Source: Xenophilus aerolatus (GTDB taxonomy: Bacteria; Pseudomonadota; Gammaproteobacteria; Burkholderiales; Burkholderiaceae_C). Taken from it: a stretch of DNA of 64,000 bases. The translations under genes and the position numbers were made by a program. The notes beneath the pieces are model-generated. The model did not search any database and had not been told where the DNA came from. It saw only the letters and a list, made by a program, of their open reading frames with translations. The stretch lies in NCBI GenBank assembly GCA_030418545.1, contig QAIB01000009.1:124001-188000 (forward strand). The letters run 5' to 3'. This document shows positions 19,731 to 28,998 of the stretch, one piece after another (position 1 is the stretch's first letter; every line of letters starts with the position of its first letter).

Positions 19731-21028
19731 ACGTCAAGATCCTGGAGATCGCCCTCGGCGGGCGCCGCTGGGGCAAGCTCTTCCAGTACGGCGACCTGTG
19801 CCGCTTCGTGGCCGAGCCGGCCATCGTCGCCAGCCCGCCCGAGGCGGTGCTGTCGCTGTCCATGCTCGCCAGCGATGCGGCCACGCAGTCCGCACTGTGG
19901 GCCGACCTGAAGAACCCGCTCTTCAACGCCCAGGGCGGCCGCCTGCCCACCTGGTTCCAGAACCTGCTGCCCGAAGGCGTGCTGCGCAGCCACATCGCGC
20001 AGTTGCGCGGCTGCCGGGAGGACGACCACTTCGAACTGCTGGCGGCCTGCGGCGGCGACCTGCCCGGCGCGGTGAGCGCGCGGCCGGTGGAGGTCGACCG
20101 CCCCACCCTGCAGCGCCTGGTGACGCAGGACCAGGACGCGCTGGAGATGTCGGTGGTGGCCAACCCGCTGCCGCAGGGCATCTCGGTGTCGGGCGTGCAG
20201 CCCAAGCTGGGGCTGGCGCGCCAGGGCGGGCGCTACACCGCACGCACGCGCGCCGGAACCAGCACGCGCGTCATCGCCAAGCTGCCGCTGGTCGGCAGGC
20301 CGCACATGCCGCAGCTGGAGATGCTTTCGCTGCAGATGGCCGCAGCCGCCGGCGTGACGGTCTGCCATGCCGAGCTGGCGCCGCTCTCGGCCATCCACGC
20401 CGAGCACAGCTACGCGCTGCCCGACGAGCCCGAGTTCCTGGCCGTGACGCGCTTCGACCGCGATGGCGCACGCCGCATCCATTTCGAGGACTTCGCGCAG
20501 GTGCTCGCGATCGACCCGCAGGACAAGTACGGCGCCAGCTACCTCGCGATGGCGCTGGCCATGCGCGCCTTCCCCACGCTCGGCGACGAGGCCGTGCTCG
20601 AGCTGGTCCGGCGGCTGGTGGTCAACGAACTGCTCGGCAACCCCGACGCGCACCTGAAGAATTTCGGCGTGCTGTACCCGGAGGGCACCGCGCCGCGACT
20701 CGCGCCCGCCTATGACATCGTGGCCTACGCCGCCATGCAGGGCGCCGAAGGCCATGCCTTGCCGCTGCTGCCGCCCGCACGCGGCACCGCACCGGCCGCG
20801 CGGCGCGGCACGCTCTTCACGCCGGCCAACGTGCGCGCCTTCTGCTTCTCGGCCGGCCTGCACGAGCCGCTCGTGCGCAAGACCATCACCGAGACCGCCC
20901 GCCTCGCCAAGGCACGCTGGCCGGCCATGCTCGAAGCGTCCACCCTGCCCGACGCCTGGAAGGCCAGGCTGCAGGCGCGCTGGGCGGCACACACTTTGCT
21001 GCACAGCGTGTCACGGGCCCGCTCCTAG
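19727..21028 (+). CDS. hipA: HipA-family serine/threonine kinase toxin
   Basis: HipA kinases arrest growth, classically by phosphorylating glutamyl-tRNA synthetase. The 433-residue protein is full length. It has an N-terminal HipA_N region (residues 1-110, including LPEGVLRSHIAQLRGCRED) and a nucleotide-binding loop segment SGVQPK at 155-160 with a candidate ATP lysine K185. The catalytic NELLGNPDAHLKNFG follows with D308 and N312, then the metal-binding LAPAYD with D330. All key residues are present, so it should be active. The true target of this branch is not predictable from sequence. Confidence 0.9.
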   Translation: MNVKILEIALGGRRWGKLFQYGDLCRFVAEPAIVASPPEAVLSLSMLASDAATQSALWADLKNPLFNAQGGRLPTWFQNLLPEGVLRSHIAQLRGCREDDHFELLAACGGDLPGAVSARPVEVDRPTLQRLVTQDQDALEMSVVANPLPQGISVSGVQPKLGLARQGGRYTARTRAGTSTRVIAKLPLVGRPHMPQLEMLSLQMAAAAGVTVCHAELAPLSAIHAEHSYALPDEPEFLAVTRFDRDGARRIHFEDFAQVLAIDPQDKYGASYLAMALAMRAFPTLGDEAVLELVRRLVVNELLGNPDAHLKNFGVLYPEGTAPRLAPAYDIVAYAAMQGAEGHALPLLPPARGTAPAARRGTLFTPANVRAFCFSAGLHEPLVRKTITETARLAKARWPAMLEASTLPDAWKARLQARWAAHTLLHSVSRARS

Positions 21029-21107
21029 AATCAAAGCGCTTCATCGACGCCGGTGCACACGCGCCGCGCCGTCGCCTCCAACCCTTCGGACTTCTTCCCT
21101 CCCATCC

Positions 21108-21800
21108 ATGAGCTCACTCAATTTCATCGGCGGCGAAAAAGGCGGCGTCGGCAAGTCGGTCACCTCGCGCCTGCTGGCCCAGTACTTCATCGACCACAGC
21201 CGGCCCTTCGTCGGCTATGACACCGACCGGTCGCACAACTCCTTCACCCGCTTCTACGAGGGCTTCGCCTCGCCGGTGGCGGTGGACAGCTTCGAAGGGC
21301 TGGACACGGTGGTCAACGGCTTCGAGCACAACCCGCAGCAGAGCGTGATCGTCGACATGGCGGCGCAGACGCTGGCGCCGCTGGCGCGCTGGATCGAGGA
21401 ATCGCAGCTCTTCGACGTCTTCGCCGAGATCGGCGTGCACGTGAACTTCTGGCACGTGATGGACGACGGCCGCGATTCGAGCGACCTCCTGGGCAAGCTG
21501 GTCGACACCTTCGGCAGCCGCGCCAACTACATCGTGGTGCAGAACTACGGCCGCGGGAGCGACTTCGGCCTCATGCTCGGCTCGCAGTCGCTGGCCAAGG
21601 CCACGGCCCAGGGCGCGCGGGTCATCTCCCTGCCGCGCCTGAAGGAAGCCAGCATGCGCAAGATCGACAACCGCAACACCAGCTTCTGGAAGGCCGTGAA
21701 CGACAAGGAAGGCCCCGACGCGCTGGGCCTGCTGGAGCGCCAGCGCGTCAAGAGCTGGCTGGCGCAGGCCTATGCGGCCTTCGACACGCTGCCGCTCTGA
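21108..21800 (+). CDS. ParA/MinD-like P-loop ATPase
   Basis: The 230-residue protein has a deviant Walker A GEKGGVGKS at 9-17 with the signature lysine K11 of the ParA/MinD/Mrp group. A switch-like VGYDTDRSHNSFTRF (about 38-52) and a Walker B-like SVIVDMAAQ (about 80) follow. The ATG at 21108 puts the P-loop at the expected distance from the N-terminus. Unlike true ParA there is no ParB partner nearby. Relatives are often annotated as mobilisation proteins, but no other plasmid gene is here. The substrate it positions is unknown. It is followed by a strong terminator. Confidence 0.8.
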   Translation: MSSLNFIGGEKGGVGKSVTSRLLAQYFIDHSRPFVGYDTDRSHNSFTRFYEGFASPVAVDSFEGLDTVVNGFEHNPQQSVIVDMAAQTLAPLARWIEESQLFDVFAEIGVHVNFWHVMDDGRDSSDLLGKLVDTFGSRANYIVVQNYGRGSDFGLMLGSQSLAKATAQGARVISLPRLKEASMRKIDNRNTSFWKAVNDKEGPDALGLLERQRVKSWLAQAYAAFDTLPL

Positions 21801-21817
21801 AGCGACCCGCTCCAACG

Positions 21818-21846
21818 AAAACACCGCCCGAGGGCGGTGTTCTTTC
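21818..21846 (+). terminator. Intrinsic terminator after the ParA-like gene
   Basis: Stem ACACCGCCC-GA-GGGCGGTGT followed by TCTTTCTT. It lies between convergent genes and may work for dsbB on the other strand too, since A-rich sequence precedes it. Confidence 0.8.
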
Positions 21847-21882
21847 TTGCGCCTGCAGTGGGAGCTGCAGTTGCAGTCGGGC

Positions 21883-22404
21883 TCAGGCCGTCACGAAGCG
21901 CTTGGCCGGCCGGTTGCCACGGCCGACGAGCAGGCCCAGGATGACCAGTCCGAAGACGACGAAGCAGATGAAGGACCAGTTGGCGATCGACAGGCCCAGG
22001 AAGGTCCAGTCGACCTTGCTGCAGTCGCCGCTGCCCTTGAAGATCATCGGGATGGCGCGCTGCAGCGGGAAGGTCTCGATCATCCCGTAGATGTCGCGGC
22101 CGCAGCTCGCGAACTCCGGCGGGTGCCACTGCAGCCAGGTCTGGCGTGCGGCCGTGTAGGCCCCGCCGATGGCGAACAGAAGGCCCAGGCCGCCCCAGGT
22201 CTTTTGCAAGCCGATGCGGCCTGTAGCGCCCGCCAGTGCTGCGAACACCGCGATCAAAACGAGGGCATACCGCTGCACCACGCACATCGGGCACGGCTCG
22301 AGGCCCACGACGTGCTGCAGGTACATGCCGAAGGCGAGCATCAGCACGCAGGCGATGCAGATGAGCCAGTAGGTGCGGCGCGGGGCGCCAAATACGAATT
22401 TCAT
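21883..22404 (-). CDS. dsbB: Disulfide bond formation protein DsbB
   Basis: DsbB reoxidises periplasmic DsbA using quinone. The 173-residue protein has four membrane helices and both periplasmic cysteine pairs: C38-PM-C41 in EPCPMCVVQRYAL, and C101 (FASCGRDIYG) with C128 (KGSGDCSK). ATG at 22404 follows a repeat-containing 82-nt gap below cysA. Whether it is transcribed with the sulfate operon is unclear; its cysteine-dependent function fits that neighbourhood. Confidence 0.93.
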   Translation of the reverse strand: MKFVFGAPRRTYWLICIACVLMLAFGMYLQHVVGLEPCPMCVVQRYALVLIAVFAALAGATGRIGLQKTWGGLGLLFAIGGAYTAARQTWLQWHPPEFASCGRDIYGMIETFPLQRAIPMIFKGSGDCSKVDWTFLGLSIANWSFICFVVFGLVILGLLVGRGNRPAKRFVTA

Positions 22405-22424
22405 CAGCACCGCCCGGCCGCCCG

Positions 22425-22486
22425 TAGGTGCTGATGCGCCCCCTCGGGGGGCAGCGATACGCGAAGCGATGAGCGTGGGGGTGAAG
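22425..22486 (-). repeat. Intergenic GC hairpin repeat upstream of dsbB
   Basis: On the minus strand it reads CACCCCCACGCTCATCGCTT, then a run through GCTGCCCCCCGAGGGGGCGCATCAGCACC. The core is a CCCCCTCGGGGG hairpin with CGAAGCG flanks. A second copy forms the start of ssuC (59229-59310). It fills the gap between the cysA stop and the dsbB start. Confidence 0.65.
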
Positions 22487-23590
22487 TCATATCCCGAGTC
22501 CTTGTTCGACGAAGACACGCGCCTTGCGCGGGCTGGCCACCACGGTGTCGCCCTCGCGCAGCCCCATGTCACGGTACTGCTGCGCGGAAATCTGCGCCTC
22601 GATGATGTTGCCGGATCCAGGATTGTCTGGATTCGGTTCGACAGGTTCGAGTTCCATGCGCGCGATCGGGCCGACGACGATGGCGCGGCCGATGGTAGCG
22701 ACGATCCCCTGCGCGTGCCCGCTGCCCGGCGCGAAGCGGGTGATCTCGAAGTCGTGTGGGCGCACGTAGGCCAGCGCCTTCGCGTCCTCGGCCGCATCGG
22801 CTTCGGACGAAGCGATTCGCACGCCCTGCACCTCGACCTCGCCCTGGTGGGCGCGCCCGTGGAACAGGTTGACGTCGCCCAGGAACCCGTAGACGAAGGG
22901 GCTGGCCGGGTGGTCCCACACGTCCTGCGGCGAGCCGACCTGCTCGATGCGGCCGGCGTTCATCAGCACCACGCGGTCGGCCACCTCGAGCGCCTCTTCC
23001 TGGTCGTGCGTGACGAAAATCGAGGTGACGTGCAGTTCGTCGTGCAGGCGGCGCAGCCAGCGGCGCAGTTCCTTGCGCACCTTGGCGTCGAGCGCGCCGA
23101 AGGGTTCGTCCAGCAGCAGCACCTTGGGCTCCACGGCCAGCGCGCGCGCCAGGGCGATGCGCTGGCGCTGCCCGCCCGAGAGCTGCGAGGGATAACGGTC
23201 GGCCAGCCAGTCGAGCTGCACCAGCTTGAGCAGGTCCAGCACCTTGGCCTTGATCTGTGCGTCGCTCGGGCGCTGGCCGCGCGGCTTGATGCGCAGGCCG
23301 AAGGCCACGTTCTCGAACACCGTCATGTGCCGGAACAGCGCGTAGTGCTGGAACACGAAGCCCACGTTGCGCTCGCGCACGTGCACGTCGGTCGTGTCCT
23401 CACCCGAGAACAGGATCGTGCCGCTGTCGGCCGTCTCCAGCCCCGCGATGATGCGCAGCAGCGTGGTCTTGCCGCAGCCTGACGGGCCCAGCAGCGCGAA
23501 CAGCTCGCCCGAATCGATGTTCAGGCTGACGTCGCGCAGCGCGTGGAAATCGCCGAAGCGCTTGTTGACGTTGCGAATTTCGATGCTCAT
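22487..23590 (-). CDS. cysA: Sulfate/thiosulfate ABC transporter ATPase
   Basis: This subunit powers sulfate and thiosulfate uptake. The 367-residue protein has Walker [10 protein letters not shown] near 36-44, Q-loop [22 protein letters not shown], signature [16 protein letters not shown] and Walker [13 protein letters not shown]. The switch histidine follows in [10 protein letters not shown], then a C-terminal TOBE-like regulatory domain from about residue 240. It starts [18 protein letters not shown], the expected N-terminus. It is the last transport gene, separated from cysW by 147 nt of inverted-repeat sequence. Confidence 0.95.
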   Translation of the reverse strand: MSIEIRNVNKRFGDFHALRDVSLNIDSGELFALLGPSGCGKTTLLRIIAGLETADSGTILFSGEDTTDVHVRERNVGFVFQHYALFRHMTVFENVAFGLRIKPRGQRPSDAQIKAKVLDLLKLVQLDWLADRYPSQLSGGQRQRIALARALAVEPKVLLLDEPFGALDAKVRKELRRWLRRLHDELHVTSIFVTHDQEEALEVADRVVLMNAGRIEQVGSPQDVWDHPASPFVYGFLGDVNLFHGRAHQGEVEVQGVRIASSEADAAEDAKALAYVRPHDFEITRFAPGSGHAQGIVATIGRAIVVGPIARMELEPVEPNPDNPGSGNIIEAQISAQQYRDMGLREGDTVVASPRKARVFVEQGLGI

Positions 23591-23611
23591 GGGGATTCCT
23601 TGGATGCGGAC

Positions 23612-23725
23612 TTCCGTACGCGAAGGACGCGAAGATTTCGCGAAGAACGCAAAAGGAAGACAAACTATCTTTTGATATCTTTTTCGCGACCTTCGCGCAA
23701 CCTTCGCGCCCTTCGCGTACGGATG
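23612..23725. repeat. Long imperfect inverted repeat in the cysW-cysA gap
   Basis: The outer arms TTCCGTACGCGAAGGACGCG and the complement of CGCGCCCTTCGCGTACGGAT form a nearly perfect pairing over about 22 bp. Internally, CGCGAAG-type units recur about every 9-10 bases on each side of an AT-rich centre (CTATCTTTTGATATCTTTTT). It occupies most of the only large gap in the otherwise overlapping cysTWA cluster. Confidence 0.75.
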
Positions 23726-23737
23726 TCCGGTGTTCTC

Positions 23738-24640
23738 TCAGCCCGCCGCCGGCCGCTCCGGCGGCAGTTCGGAGATGGCTTTCATTTCACGGTCGTGGCG
23801 CCATTCGGCCACGGTCTTGATGACCAGGGTCACCAGCGCCAGGATGGCCAGCAGCGAAGCGACGGCGAAGGCGGCGACGGACTGGTACTCGTTGTAGAGC
23901 ACCTCGACGTGCAGCGGCATGGTGTTGGTCTGGCCGCGGATGTGGCCCGAGACGACGGACACGGCGCCGAATTCGCCCATCGCCCGCGCGTTGCACAGGA
24001 TCACGCCGTACAGCAGCCCCCACTTGATGTTGGGCAGGGTCACGCGCCAGAAGGTCTGCCAGCCGCTCGCGCCCAGCACGATGGCGGCCTGCTCCTCGTC
24101 CGTGCCCTGCGCCTGCATCAGCGGCACCAGTTCGCGCGCGATGAAGGGAAAGGTGACGAAGATGGTGGCCAGCACGATGCCCGGCACGGCGAAGATGATC
24201 TTGATGTCGTGCGCCGCCAGCCACGGGCCGAGCCAGCCCTGCGCGCCGAAGACCAGCACGTAGATCAGGCCCGCCACGACAGGCGAGACGGCGAAGGGCA
24301 GGTCGACCAGCGTCGTCAGGAAGGCCTTGCCCCTGAACTCGAACTTGGCGATGGCCCAGGCCGCCGCGACGCCGAACACCAGGTTCAGCGGCACCGAGAT
24401 CGCCGCGACGATCAGCGTGAGCCGGATCGCCGACCAGGCGTCGGGCTCCTTCAGGGCTTCCCAGTACGCGTCCCAGCCCTTGCGCAGCGCCTCGGTCGCC
24501 ACCGCCGCCAGCGGCAGCACGAGGAAGAAGAACATGAAGAGCAGCGCCAGGCCGATCAGCGTCCAGCGCACGGCTGGCGATTCGGTGGTCCCCGCCTGCG
24601 CGCGCCGCACCGGGGCACGCATTCCCGTGCCGCCGCTCAT
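23738..24640 (-). CDS. cysW: Sulfate ABC transporter permease CysW
   Basis: This is one of two membrane subunits for sulfate uptake. The 300-residue protein has six hydrophobic helices (first [20 protein letters not shown]). Family segments are [43 protein letters not shown] (the EAA loop that contacts CysA) and [23 protein letters not shown] at 24640 overlaps the cysT stop by 4 nt. The residues before the first helix ([17 protein letters not shown]) are poorly conserved in type. Confidence 0.94.
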   Translation of the reverse strand: MSGGTGMRAPVRRAQAGTTESPAVRWTLIGLALLFMFFFLVLPLAAVATEALRKGWDAYWEALKEPDAWSAIRLTLIVAAISVPLNLVFGVAAAWAIAKFEFRGKAFLTTLVDLPFAVSPVVAGLIYVLVFGAQGWLGPWLAAHDIKIIFAVPGIVLATIFVTFPFIARELVPLMQAQGTDEEQAAIVLGASGWQTFWRVTLPNIKWGLLYGVILCNARAMGEFGAVSVVSGHIRGQTNTMPLHVEVLYNEYQSVAAFAVASLLAILALVTLVIKTVAEWRHDREMKAISELPPERPAAG

Positions 24641-25524
24641 GCCGATGCCCCCCGCCTGCGCTGCCAGCTCTGCAGGGCGTTGATGACCAGCAGCATCAGG
24701 AACGAGAAGACCAGCATCACGAGCGCCACCGCCGTGGCGCCCGCGTAGTCGTACTGCTCCAGCTTGCCGATGATGATGAGCGGCGTGATCTCCGAGATCA
24801 TGGGCATGTTGCCGGCGATGAAGATGACCGAGCCGTACTCGCCGATGGCGCGCGCGAAAGCCATCGCGAAGCCGGTCAGCAGCGCGGGCGTGATCGACGG
24901 CAGGATGACCAGGCGGAAGGTCTGCCAGCGCGTGGCACCCAGCGAGGTGGCGGCTTCTTCCAGTTCCTTTTCCGTGTCTTCGAGTACCGGCTGCACCGTG
25001 CGCACCACGAAGGGCAAGCCGATGAAGATGAGGGCGATCACCACGCCCGCAGGCGTGAAGGCCAGCTTGATGCCCAGCGGTTCGAGGTACTGGCCGATCC
25101 AGCCGTTGCCGGCCAGCAGCGCCGTGAGCGAGATGCCGGCCACGGCGGTGGGCAGCGCGAACGGCAGGTCGACCAAAGCGTCGACGATCTTCTTGCCCGG
25201 AAACTTGTAGCGCACCAGCACCCAGGCCACCAGCAGGCCGGCGAACAGGTTCACCAGCGCGGCCAGGAAGGACGCGCCGAAGGTCAGCCGGTAGGAGGCC
25301 AGCACGCGCGGCGCGGTGACGGCCACCCAGAACTGCTCCCAGCTCATCGTGAAGGTCTTGAAGACCAGCGCCGACAGCGGGATGAGGACGATGAGGCACA
25401 GGTACAGCAGCGTGTACCCGAGCGTGAGGTGGAAGCCCGGCAGCACCCGCTTGGCGCCGCCGGCCCTGCCACGCGAAATCGGCGCTGCCGCGGACGGCAG
25501 CGCCGATGAAACGGCACTGGTCAT
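24637..25524 (-). CDS. cysT: Sulfate ABC transporter permease CysT/CysU
   Basis: This is the partner permease of CysW, 295 residues. Family segments are [22 protein letters not shown] at the first helix, [22 protein letters not shown], and the EAA loop [42 protein letters not shown] follows. It begins 4 nt after the sbp stop and overlaps cysW by 4 nt (ATGA), so it is translationally coupled on both sides. Confidence 0.95.
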   Translation of the reverse strand: MTSAVSSALPSAAAPISRGRAGGAKRVLPGFHLTLGYTLLYLCLIVLIPLSALVFKTFTMSWEQFWVAVTAPRVLASYRLTFGASFLAALVNLFAGLLVAWVLVRYKFPGKKIVDALVDLPFALPTAVAGISLTALLAGNGWIGQYLEPLGIKLAFTPAGVVIALIFIGLPFVVRTVQPVLEDTEKELEEAATSLGATRWQTFRLVILPSITPALLTGFAMAFARAIGEYGSVIFIAGNMPMISEITPLIIIGKLEQYDYAGATAVALVMLVFSFLMLLVINALQSWQRRRGASA

Positions 25525-25528
25525 GGAC

Positions 25529-26536
25529 TTATCGGCCGGGGGTGTAGAGCTTGTCGAACTGGCCGCCGTCGTTGAAGTGCACCTTCTGCGCTTCGCTCAG
25601 GCTGCCGAAGAGTTCCTGCACCGTGAACAGCTGCAGCGGCTTGAAGGTGGCGACGTGCTTCTTCAGCACGGCCTGCGAGCGCGGGCGCAGCGCATGCTTG
25701 GCGGCGATCTCCTGCGCCTCGTCCGAGTACAGGTAGTCGAGGTAGGCCTTGGCCAGCTCGCCCGAGCCCTTCTTGGCGGTGGTGCGCTCGACCACGGCGA
25801 CCGGGTTCTCGGCCAGGATGCTGATGCTGGGGTAGACGGCGTCGACCTTGCCGGCGCCGAACTCGCGGTCGATCGACACCACCTCCGACTCGAAGGTGAT
25901 CAGCGCGTCGCCGATGTTGCGTTGCAGGAAGGCGGTGGTCGCATCGCGGCCGCCGCGCGCCAGCACCGGCACGTTCTTGAACAGCTTGCCCACGAACTCC
26001 GCGGCCTGGGCGTCGGTGCCGCCCTTCTTCTTCACGTAGCCCCAGGCGGCCAGGTAGGCGTAGCGGCCGTTGCCGCCGGTCTTGGGGTTGACGATCACGA
26101 CCTGCACACCGGGCTTGACCAGGTCTTCCCAGTCCTTGATGCCCTTGGGGTTGCCGTTGCGCACCAGGAACAGCATGGTCGAGGTGGTCGGTGCCGCGTT
26201 GTCGGGGAAGCGCTTGGCCCAGTCCTTGGCCACCACGCCCTTGTCGGCCAGGAACTCGATGTCGGTACTGGTGTTCATCGTCACCACGTCCGCATCGAGG
26301 CCGTCGGCCACCGCGCGGGCCTGGGCGCTCGAGCCGGCATGCGACTGGTCGATCTTCACATCGACGCCCTTCGTCTTCTTGTAGTGCGCGACGAAAGCGG
26401 CGTTGTAGTCCTTGTAGAACTCGCGCGCCACGTCGTACGAAACGTTCAGCAGCTGGTTCTGCGCCCACGCCGAACCGGCAATGGCCGAGGAGGCGACGAT
26501 GAGCGCGGCGGCGATGTTCTTGATTCTCGATGTCAT
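25529..26536 (-). CDS. sbp: Sulfate-binding periplasmic protein
   Basis: It captures sulfate in the periplasm for CysTWA. The 335-residue protein has a Sec signal peptide cleaved near SAWA|QNQLL. Sulfate-binding signatures follow: [15 protein letters not shown], a [13 protein letters not shown] loop, [15 protein letters not shown], and [13 protein letters not shown] with [10 protein letters not shown] near the end. A second, partial paralogue lies at the right edge of the window. Its ATG overlaps the hydrolase stop by 4 nt, so it belongs to an operon beginning with peroxiredoxin. Confidence 0.94.
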   Translation of the reverse strand: MTSRIKNIAAALIVASSAIAGSAWAQNQLLNVSYDVAREFYKDYNAAFVAHYKKTKGVDVKIDQSHAGSSAQARAVADGLDADVVTMNTSTDIEFLADKGVVAKDWAKRFPDNAAPTTSTMLFLVRNGNPKGIKDWEDLVKPGVQVVIVNPKTGGNGRYAYLAAWGYVKKKGGTDAQAAEFVGKLFKNVPVLARGGRDATTAFLQRNIGDALITFESEVVSIDREFGAGKVDAVYPSISILAENPVAVVERTTAKKGSGELAKAYLDYLYSDEAQEIAAKHALRPRSQAVLKKHVATFKPLQLFTVQELFGSLSEAQKVHFNDGGQFDKLYTPGR

Positions 26537-27120
26537 GGTGATGTGAAGGTTTCGAAACTCTGGCGCCCGGCTCCCCGCTCCTCGAAAAGGCGGCTGGGCG
26601 CGTCCGTCAGGGACTCGAGCAGGGCCAGCCCCAGGGGCCAGTCGCCATGTCCCGAATCGACGTTGATGTGGCCGGCATTTTGCATCCGGACGAATTCGCT
26701 GCCCCAGGCGCGGGCATAGGCCCCCGCGAGGCGCACCGGGCAGAAGGGGTCGTTGCTGCTCGCGACGACGATGCTGCGGTAGGGCAGCCGCGCATAAGGC
26801 ACGGGCGCGAAGTCGTTGAGCGCCGCGCGGCGTTCCGGGTCGGCGGGCGCCACCAGCAGCGCCCCGGCGACGCGCGACGCGGCCGCTTCGCCCAGGTGGG
26901 CCGTGGCGATGCAGCCCAGGCTGTGGGCGGCGATCACCACCGGCTGTTCCTGCGCCAGGATGAGCCGCTCCAGCGCGCCGACCCACGCCTCCCGCTTGGG
27001 CGACACCCAGTCGTCCTGCACCACGCGGCGGGCCGACTGCATGCGCTCCGCCCACAGGCTCTGCCAGTGGCCGGGGCCGGAGTCGCGCCAGCCGGGGACG
27101 ATGATGACCGGGGTCGTCAC
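26533..27120 (-). CDS. RBBP9/YdeN-type alpha/beta hydrolase
   Basis: The 195-residue protein has the family signature GWRDSGPGHWQSLW (11-24) and the nucleophile elbow AHSLG. The other likely triad members are the aspartate in SSNDPFCP and the histidine in NAGHINVDSGHGDWP. This is the small single-domain serine hydrolase family DUF1234/RBBP9; substrates are largely unknown. It sits 6 nt after the peroxiredoxin stop and overlaps sbp by 4 nt, so it is embedded in the sulfate-uptake operon. The same three-gene start may recur in relatives, suggesting a role in sulfur or thioester metabolism; that is inference. Confidence 0.9.
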   Translation of the reverse strand: MTTPVIIVPGWRDSGPGHWQSLWAERMQSARRVVQDDWVSPKREAWVGALERLILAQEQPVVIAAHSLGCIATAHLGEAAASRVAGALLVAPADPERRAALNDFAPVPYARLPYRSIVVASSNDPFCPVRLAGAYARAWGSEFVRMQNAGHINVDSGHGDWPLGLALLESLTDAPSRLFEERGAGRQSFETFTSP

Positions 27121-27126
27121 GGCGCT

Positions 27127-27768
27127 TTACTTGTTCGGCTGAGGGGTCAGCCGCAGGTACGGGCGCACGGCGTTCCAGCCCTTGGGGAAGCGCTCCTTCA
27201 GCTCGGCCGGGTCCTGCAGGCTGGGGATGATCACCACGTCGTCGCCGTCCTTCCAGTTGGCGGGCGTGGCGACCTTGTGGCTGTCGGTGAGTTGCAGCGA
27301 GTCGATCACGCGCAGGATCTCGTCGAAGTTGCGGCCCGTGCTCGCCGGGTAGGTGATGGTGGCGCGCACCACGTGCTTGGGGTCGATGATGAACACGCTA
27401 CGCACGGTGGCCGTCGCCGAGGCGTTCGGATGGATCAGGTCGTAGAGCTCGGCCACCTTGCGGTCCGCATCCGCCAGGATGGGGAAGTTCACCGTGGTGT
27501 TCTGCGTCTCGTTGATGTCGCCGATCCATTCCTTGTGCTTGTCGACCGGGTCGACGCTGATGGCGATCGGCTTGACGCCACGCTTGGCGAATTCACCGCC
27601 CAGCGCGGCGGTCTTGCCCAGTTCCGTGGTGCACACGGGCGTGAAGTCCGCCGGGTGCGAGAACAGCACGACCCAGGAATTGCCCGCCCATTCGTGGAAA
27701 TGGATCGGGCCTTCGGACGAGTCCTGGGTGAAGTCGGGGGCGGTGTCGCCCAGTCGCAAGGTGGCCAT
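27127..27768 (-). CDS. 1-Cys peroxiredoxin (Prx6 type)
   Basis: It reduces hydrogen peroxide and organic peroxides. The 213-residue protein has the Prx6 active site SHPADFTPVCTTELG with peroxidatic C46, no resolving cysteine, and the long C-terminal extension (ATPANWKDGDDVVIIPS, then KGWNAVRPYLRLTPQ) typical of this class. It is the first gene of the hydrolase-sbp-cysTWA unit, linking peroxide defence with sulfate import. The start is supported by a Shine-Dalgarno CAGGAG. Confidence 0.93.
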   Translation of the reverse strand: MATLRLGDTAPDFTQDSSEGPIHFHEWAGNSWVVLFSHPADFTPVCTTELGKTAALGGEFAKRGVKPIAISVDPVDKHKEWIGDINETQNTTVNFPILADADRKVAELYDLIHPNASATATVRSVFIIDPKHVVRATITYPASTGRNFDEILRVIDSLQLTDSHKVATPANWKDGDDVVIIPSLQDPAELKERFPKGWNAVRPYLRLTPQPNK

Positions 27769-27826
27769 GTCGCGCGCTCCTGTGGATCAAATCGGACCGG
27801 CGATTGTCGAAAGCCCGCCTACGATC

Positions 27827-27850
27827 TCAAACGAATATCTCCTTGTTTGA
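27827..27850 (-). promoter_or_regulatory. Dyad upstream of the peroxiredoxin-sulfate operon
   Basis: Perfect inverted repeat TCAAAC-N12-GTTTGA, within which GAATAT also occurs as a direct repeat 16 nt apart (27833 and 27849). It lies 60 nt upstream of the first gene of the operon in AT-rich sequence. CysB-type LysR regulators commonly bind such sites, but I cannot assign the regulator. Confidence 0.45.
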
Positions 27851-27912
27851 ATATGCTTCCGACCGAATAAGCGCTTGAAGCGCTGCGATCGAATCGATAG
27901 CTCAGGCCCCCG

Positions 27913-28854
27913 TCAGACGGGCATCACCACCAGATTCGATCCGTGGTTCAGCTCGTCGTCGCACTTCTGCAGGTGCTCGGCGAAGAAGTCCAGCAGCAGC
28001 CGCACCGCCGGCACCAGCGCCCGCCGCGGCGGGTACATCGCGTGGACGATGCCCGACGGCGGATGCCAGCCCGGCAGTGCCTCGACCAGCCGCCCGGCGT
28101 GCAGGTCGTCCTGACACATGTAGTCGGGCATGAATCCGGCGCCGACACCCTGCAGGATCGCGAAGCGCAGGGTCAGCAGGTCGTCGGCCAGGTAGCGTGG
28201 AAAGGGCGTGTAGACGAAGCTGCGCCCGTCGGGCCCCACCAGCAGGGTGCCGGTGCGCGCATCGGCCGCCGACATGGCGACCGCATCCAGCCCGGCCAGG
28301 TTCTCCGGCCCCTGCAAGGGCTGCCGGCGGGCCAGCACCTCCGGCGCGGCGACCAGCAGCAGCCGGCTGCGGCTGAAGCTGCGCGCAGCCAGCGTGGCGC
28401 TGTTCTCGATTTCGGCGCGCACCCGCAGGGCCATGTCCACGCCCTCCTCCACCGGATCGACCGGGCGGTTGAGCACGCGCATCTCGACCGTGACGCCCGG
28501 ATGGCGCTTCATGAAGATGGGCAGGATCGGCCCCACGCTGCTTTGCGCCAGCGTCACCGGGCAGCTCAGCCGCACGGTGCCGCGCGGCTCCTTCTGCACC
28601 TGGGCCACGGCTTCGGCGCCGGCCTCGGCCGTGTCGCGCACCGCGATGCAGTGGCGCAGGTAGATCTCGCCCGCCGGGGTGAGCGACAGGCGCCGCGTGC
28701 TGCGCTGCAGGAGCTGCACGCCCAGCGCGCTTTCCAGCTCGGCGACCCGCCGCGACAGGCGCGACTTGGGCACGTTCAAGGCCTTGCTGGCAGCCGTGAA
28801 GCCGCCCCGCTCCGCCACCTCGGCGAAGAACAGCATGTCGTTCAGGTCTTGCAT
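27913..28854 (-). CDS. LysR-family transcriptional regulator
   Basis: The 313-residue protein has the N-terminal LysR winged helix ([38 protein letters not shown], 4-41) and an effector domain beginning [20 protein letters not shown]. It belongs to the large DsdC/AaeR-like group that regulates neighbouring oxidoreductases. It is divergent from the azoreductase gene, with a dyad in the gap, so it very probably controls that gene. The ligand is unknown. Confidence 0.92.
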   Translation of the reverse strand: MQDLNDMLFFAEVAERGGFTAASKALNVPKSRLSRRVAELESALGVQLLQRSTRRLSLTPAGEIYLRHCIAVRDTAEAGAEAVAQVQKEPRGTVRLSCPVTLAQSSVGPILPIFMKRHPGVTVEMRVLNRPVDPVEEGVDMALRVRAEIENSATLAARSFSRSRLLLVAAPEVLARRQPLQGPENLAGLDAVAMSAADARTGTLLVGPDGRSFVYTPFPRYLADDLLTLRFAILQGVGAGFMPDYMCQDDLHAGRLVEALPGWHPPSGIVHAMYPPRRALVPAVRLLLDFFAEHLQKCDDELNHGSNLVVMPV

Positions 28855-28885
28855 GGGCTCGATTGTTCTCGTAGCGGGACAAAGA

Positions 28886-28910
28886 GTCGCTATTTTGGCC
28901 TCTTATCGAC
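28886..28910. promoter_or_regulatory. Candidate LysR operator between lysR and azoR
   Basis: GTCGCTA-N11-TATCGAC, with arms GTCGnTA and TAnCGAC, fits the T-N11-A style dyad of LysR regulators. It lies in the 144-nt divergent gap. Confidence 0.5.
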
Positions 28911-28998
28911 CGATTGGTGCGCCCATAGACTTATTCTCATGCCGCCTCGAACCCACTACCACGGGGCGACGCCAACCACCCAACGAAAGAGGTTCCCC

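Noticed and set aside
23612-23725. CRISPR array
   Set aside because: The CGCGAAG units are short, irregular and arranged as one inverted repeat, with no spacers or cas genes.
27886-27902. Eighth copy of the short hairpin repeat near the lysR stop
   Set aside because: The palindrome GCGATCGAATCGATAGC is similar, but the GC stem and tail of the family are missing.
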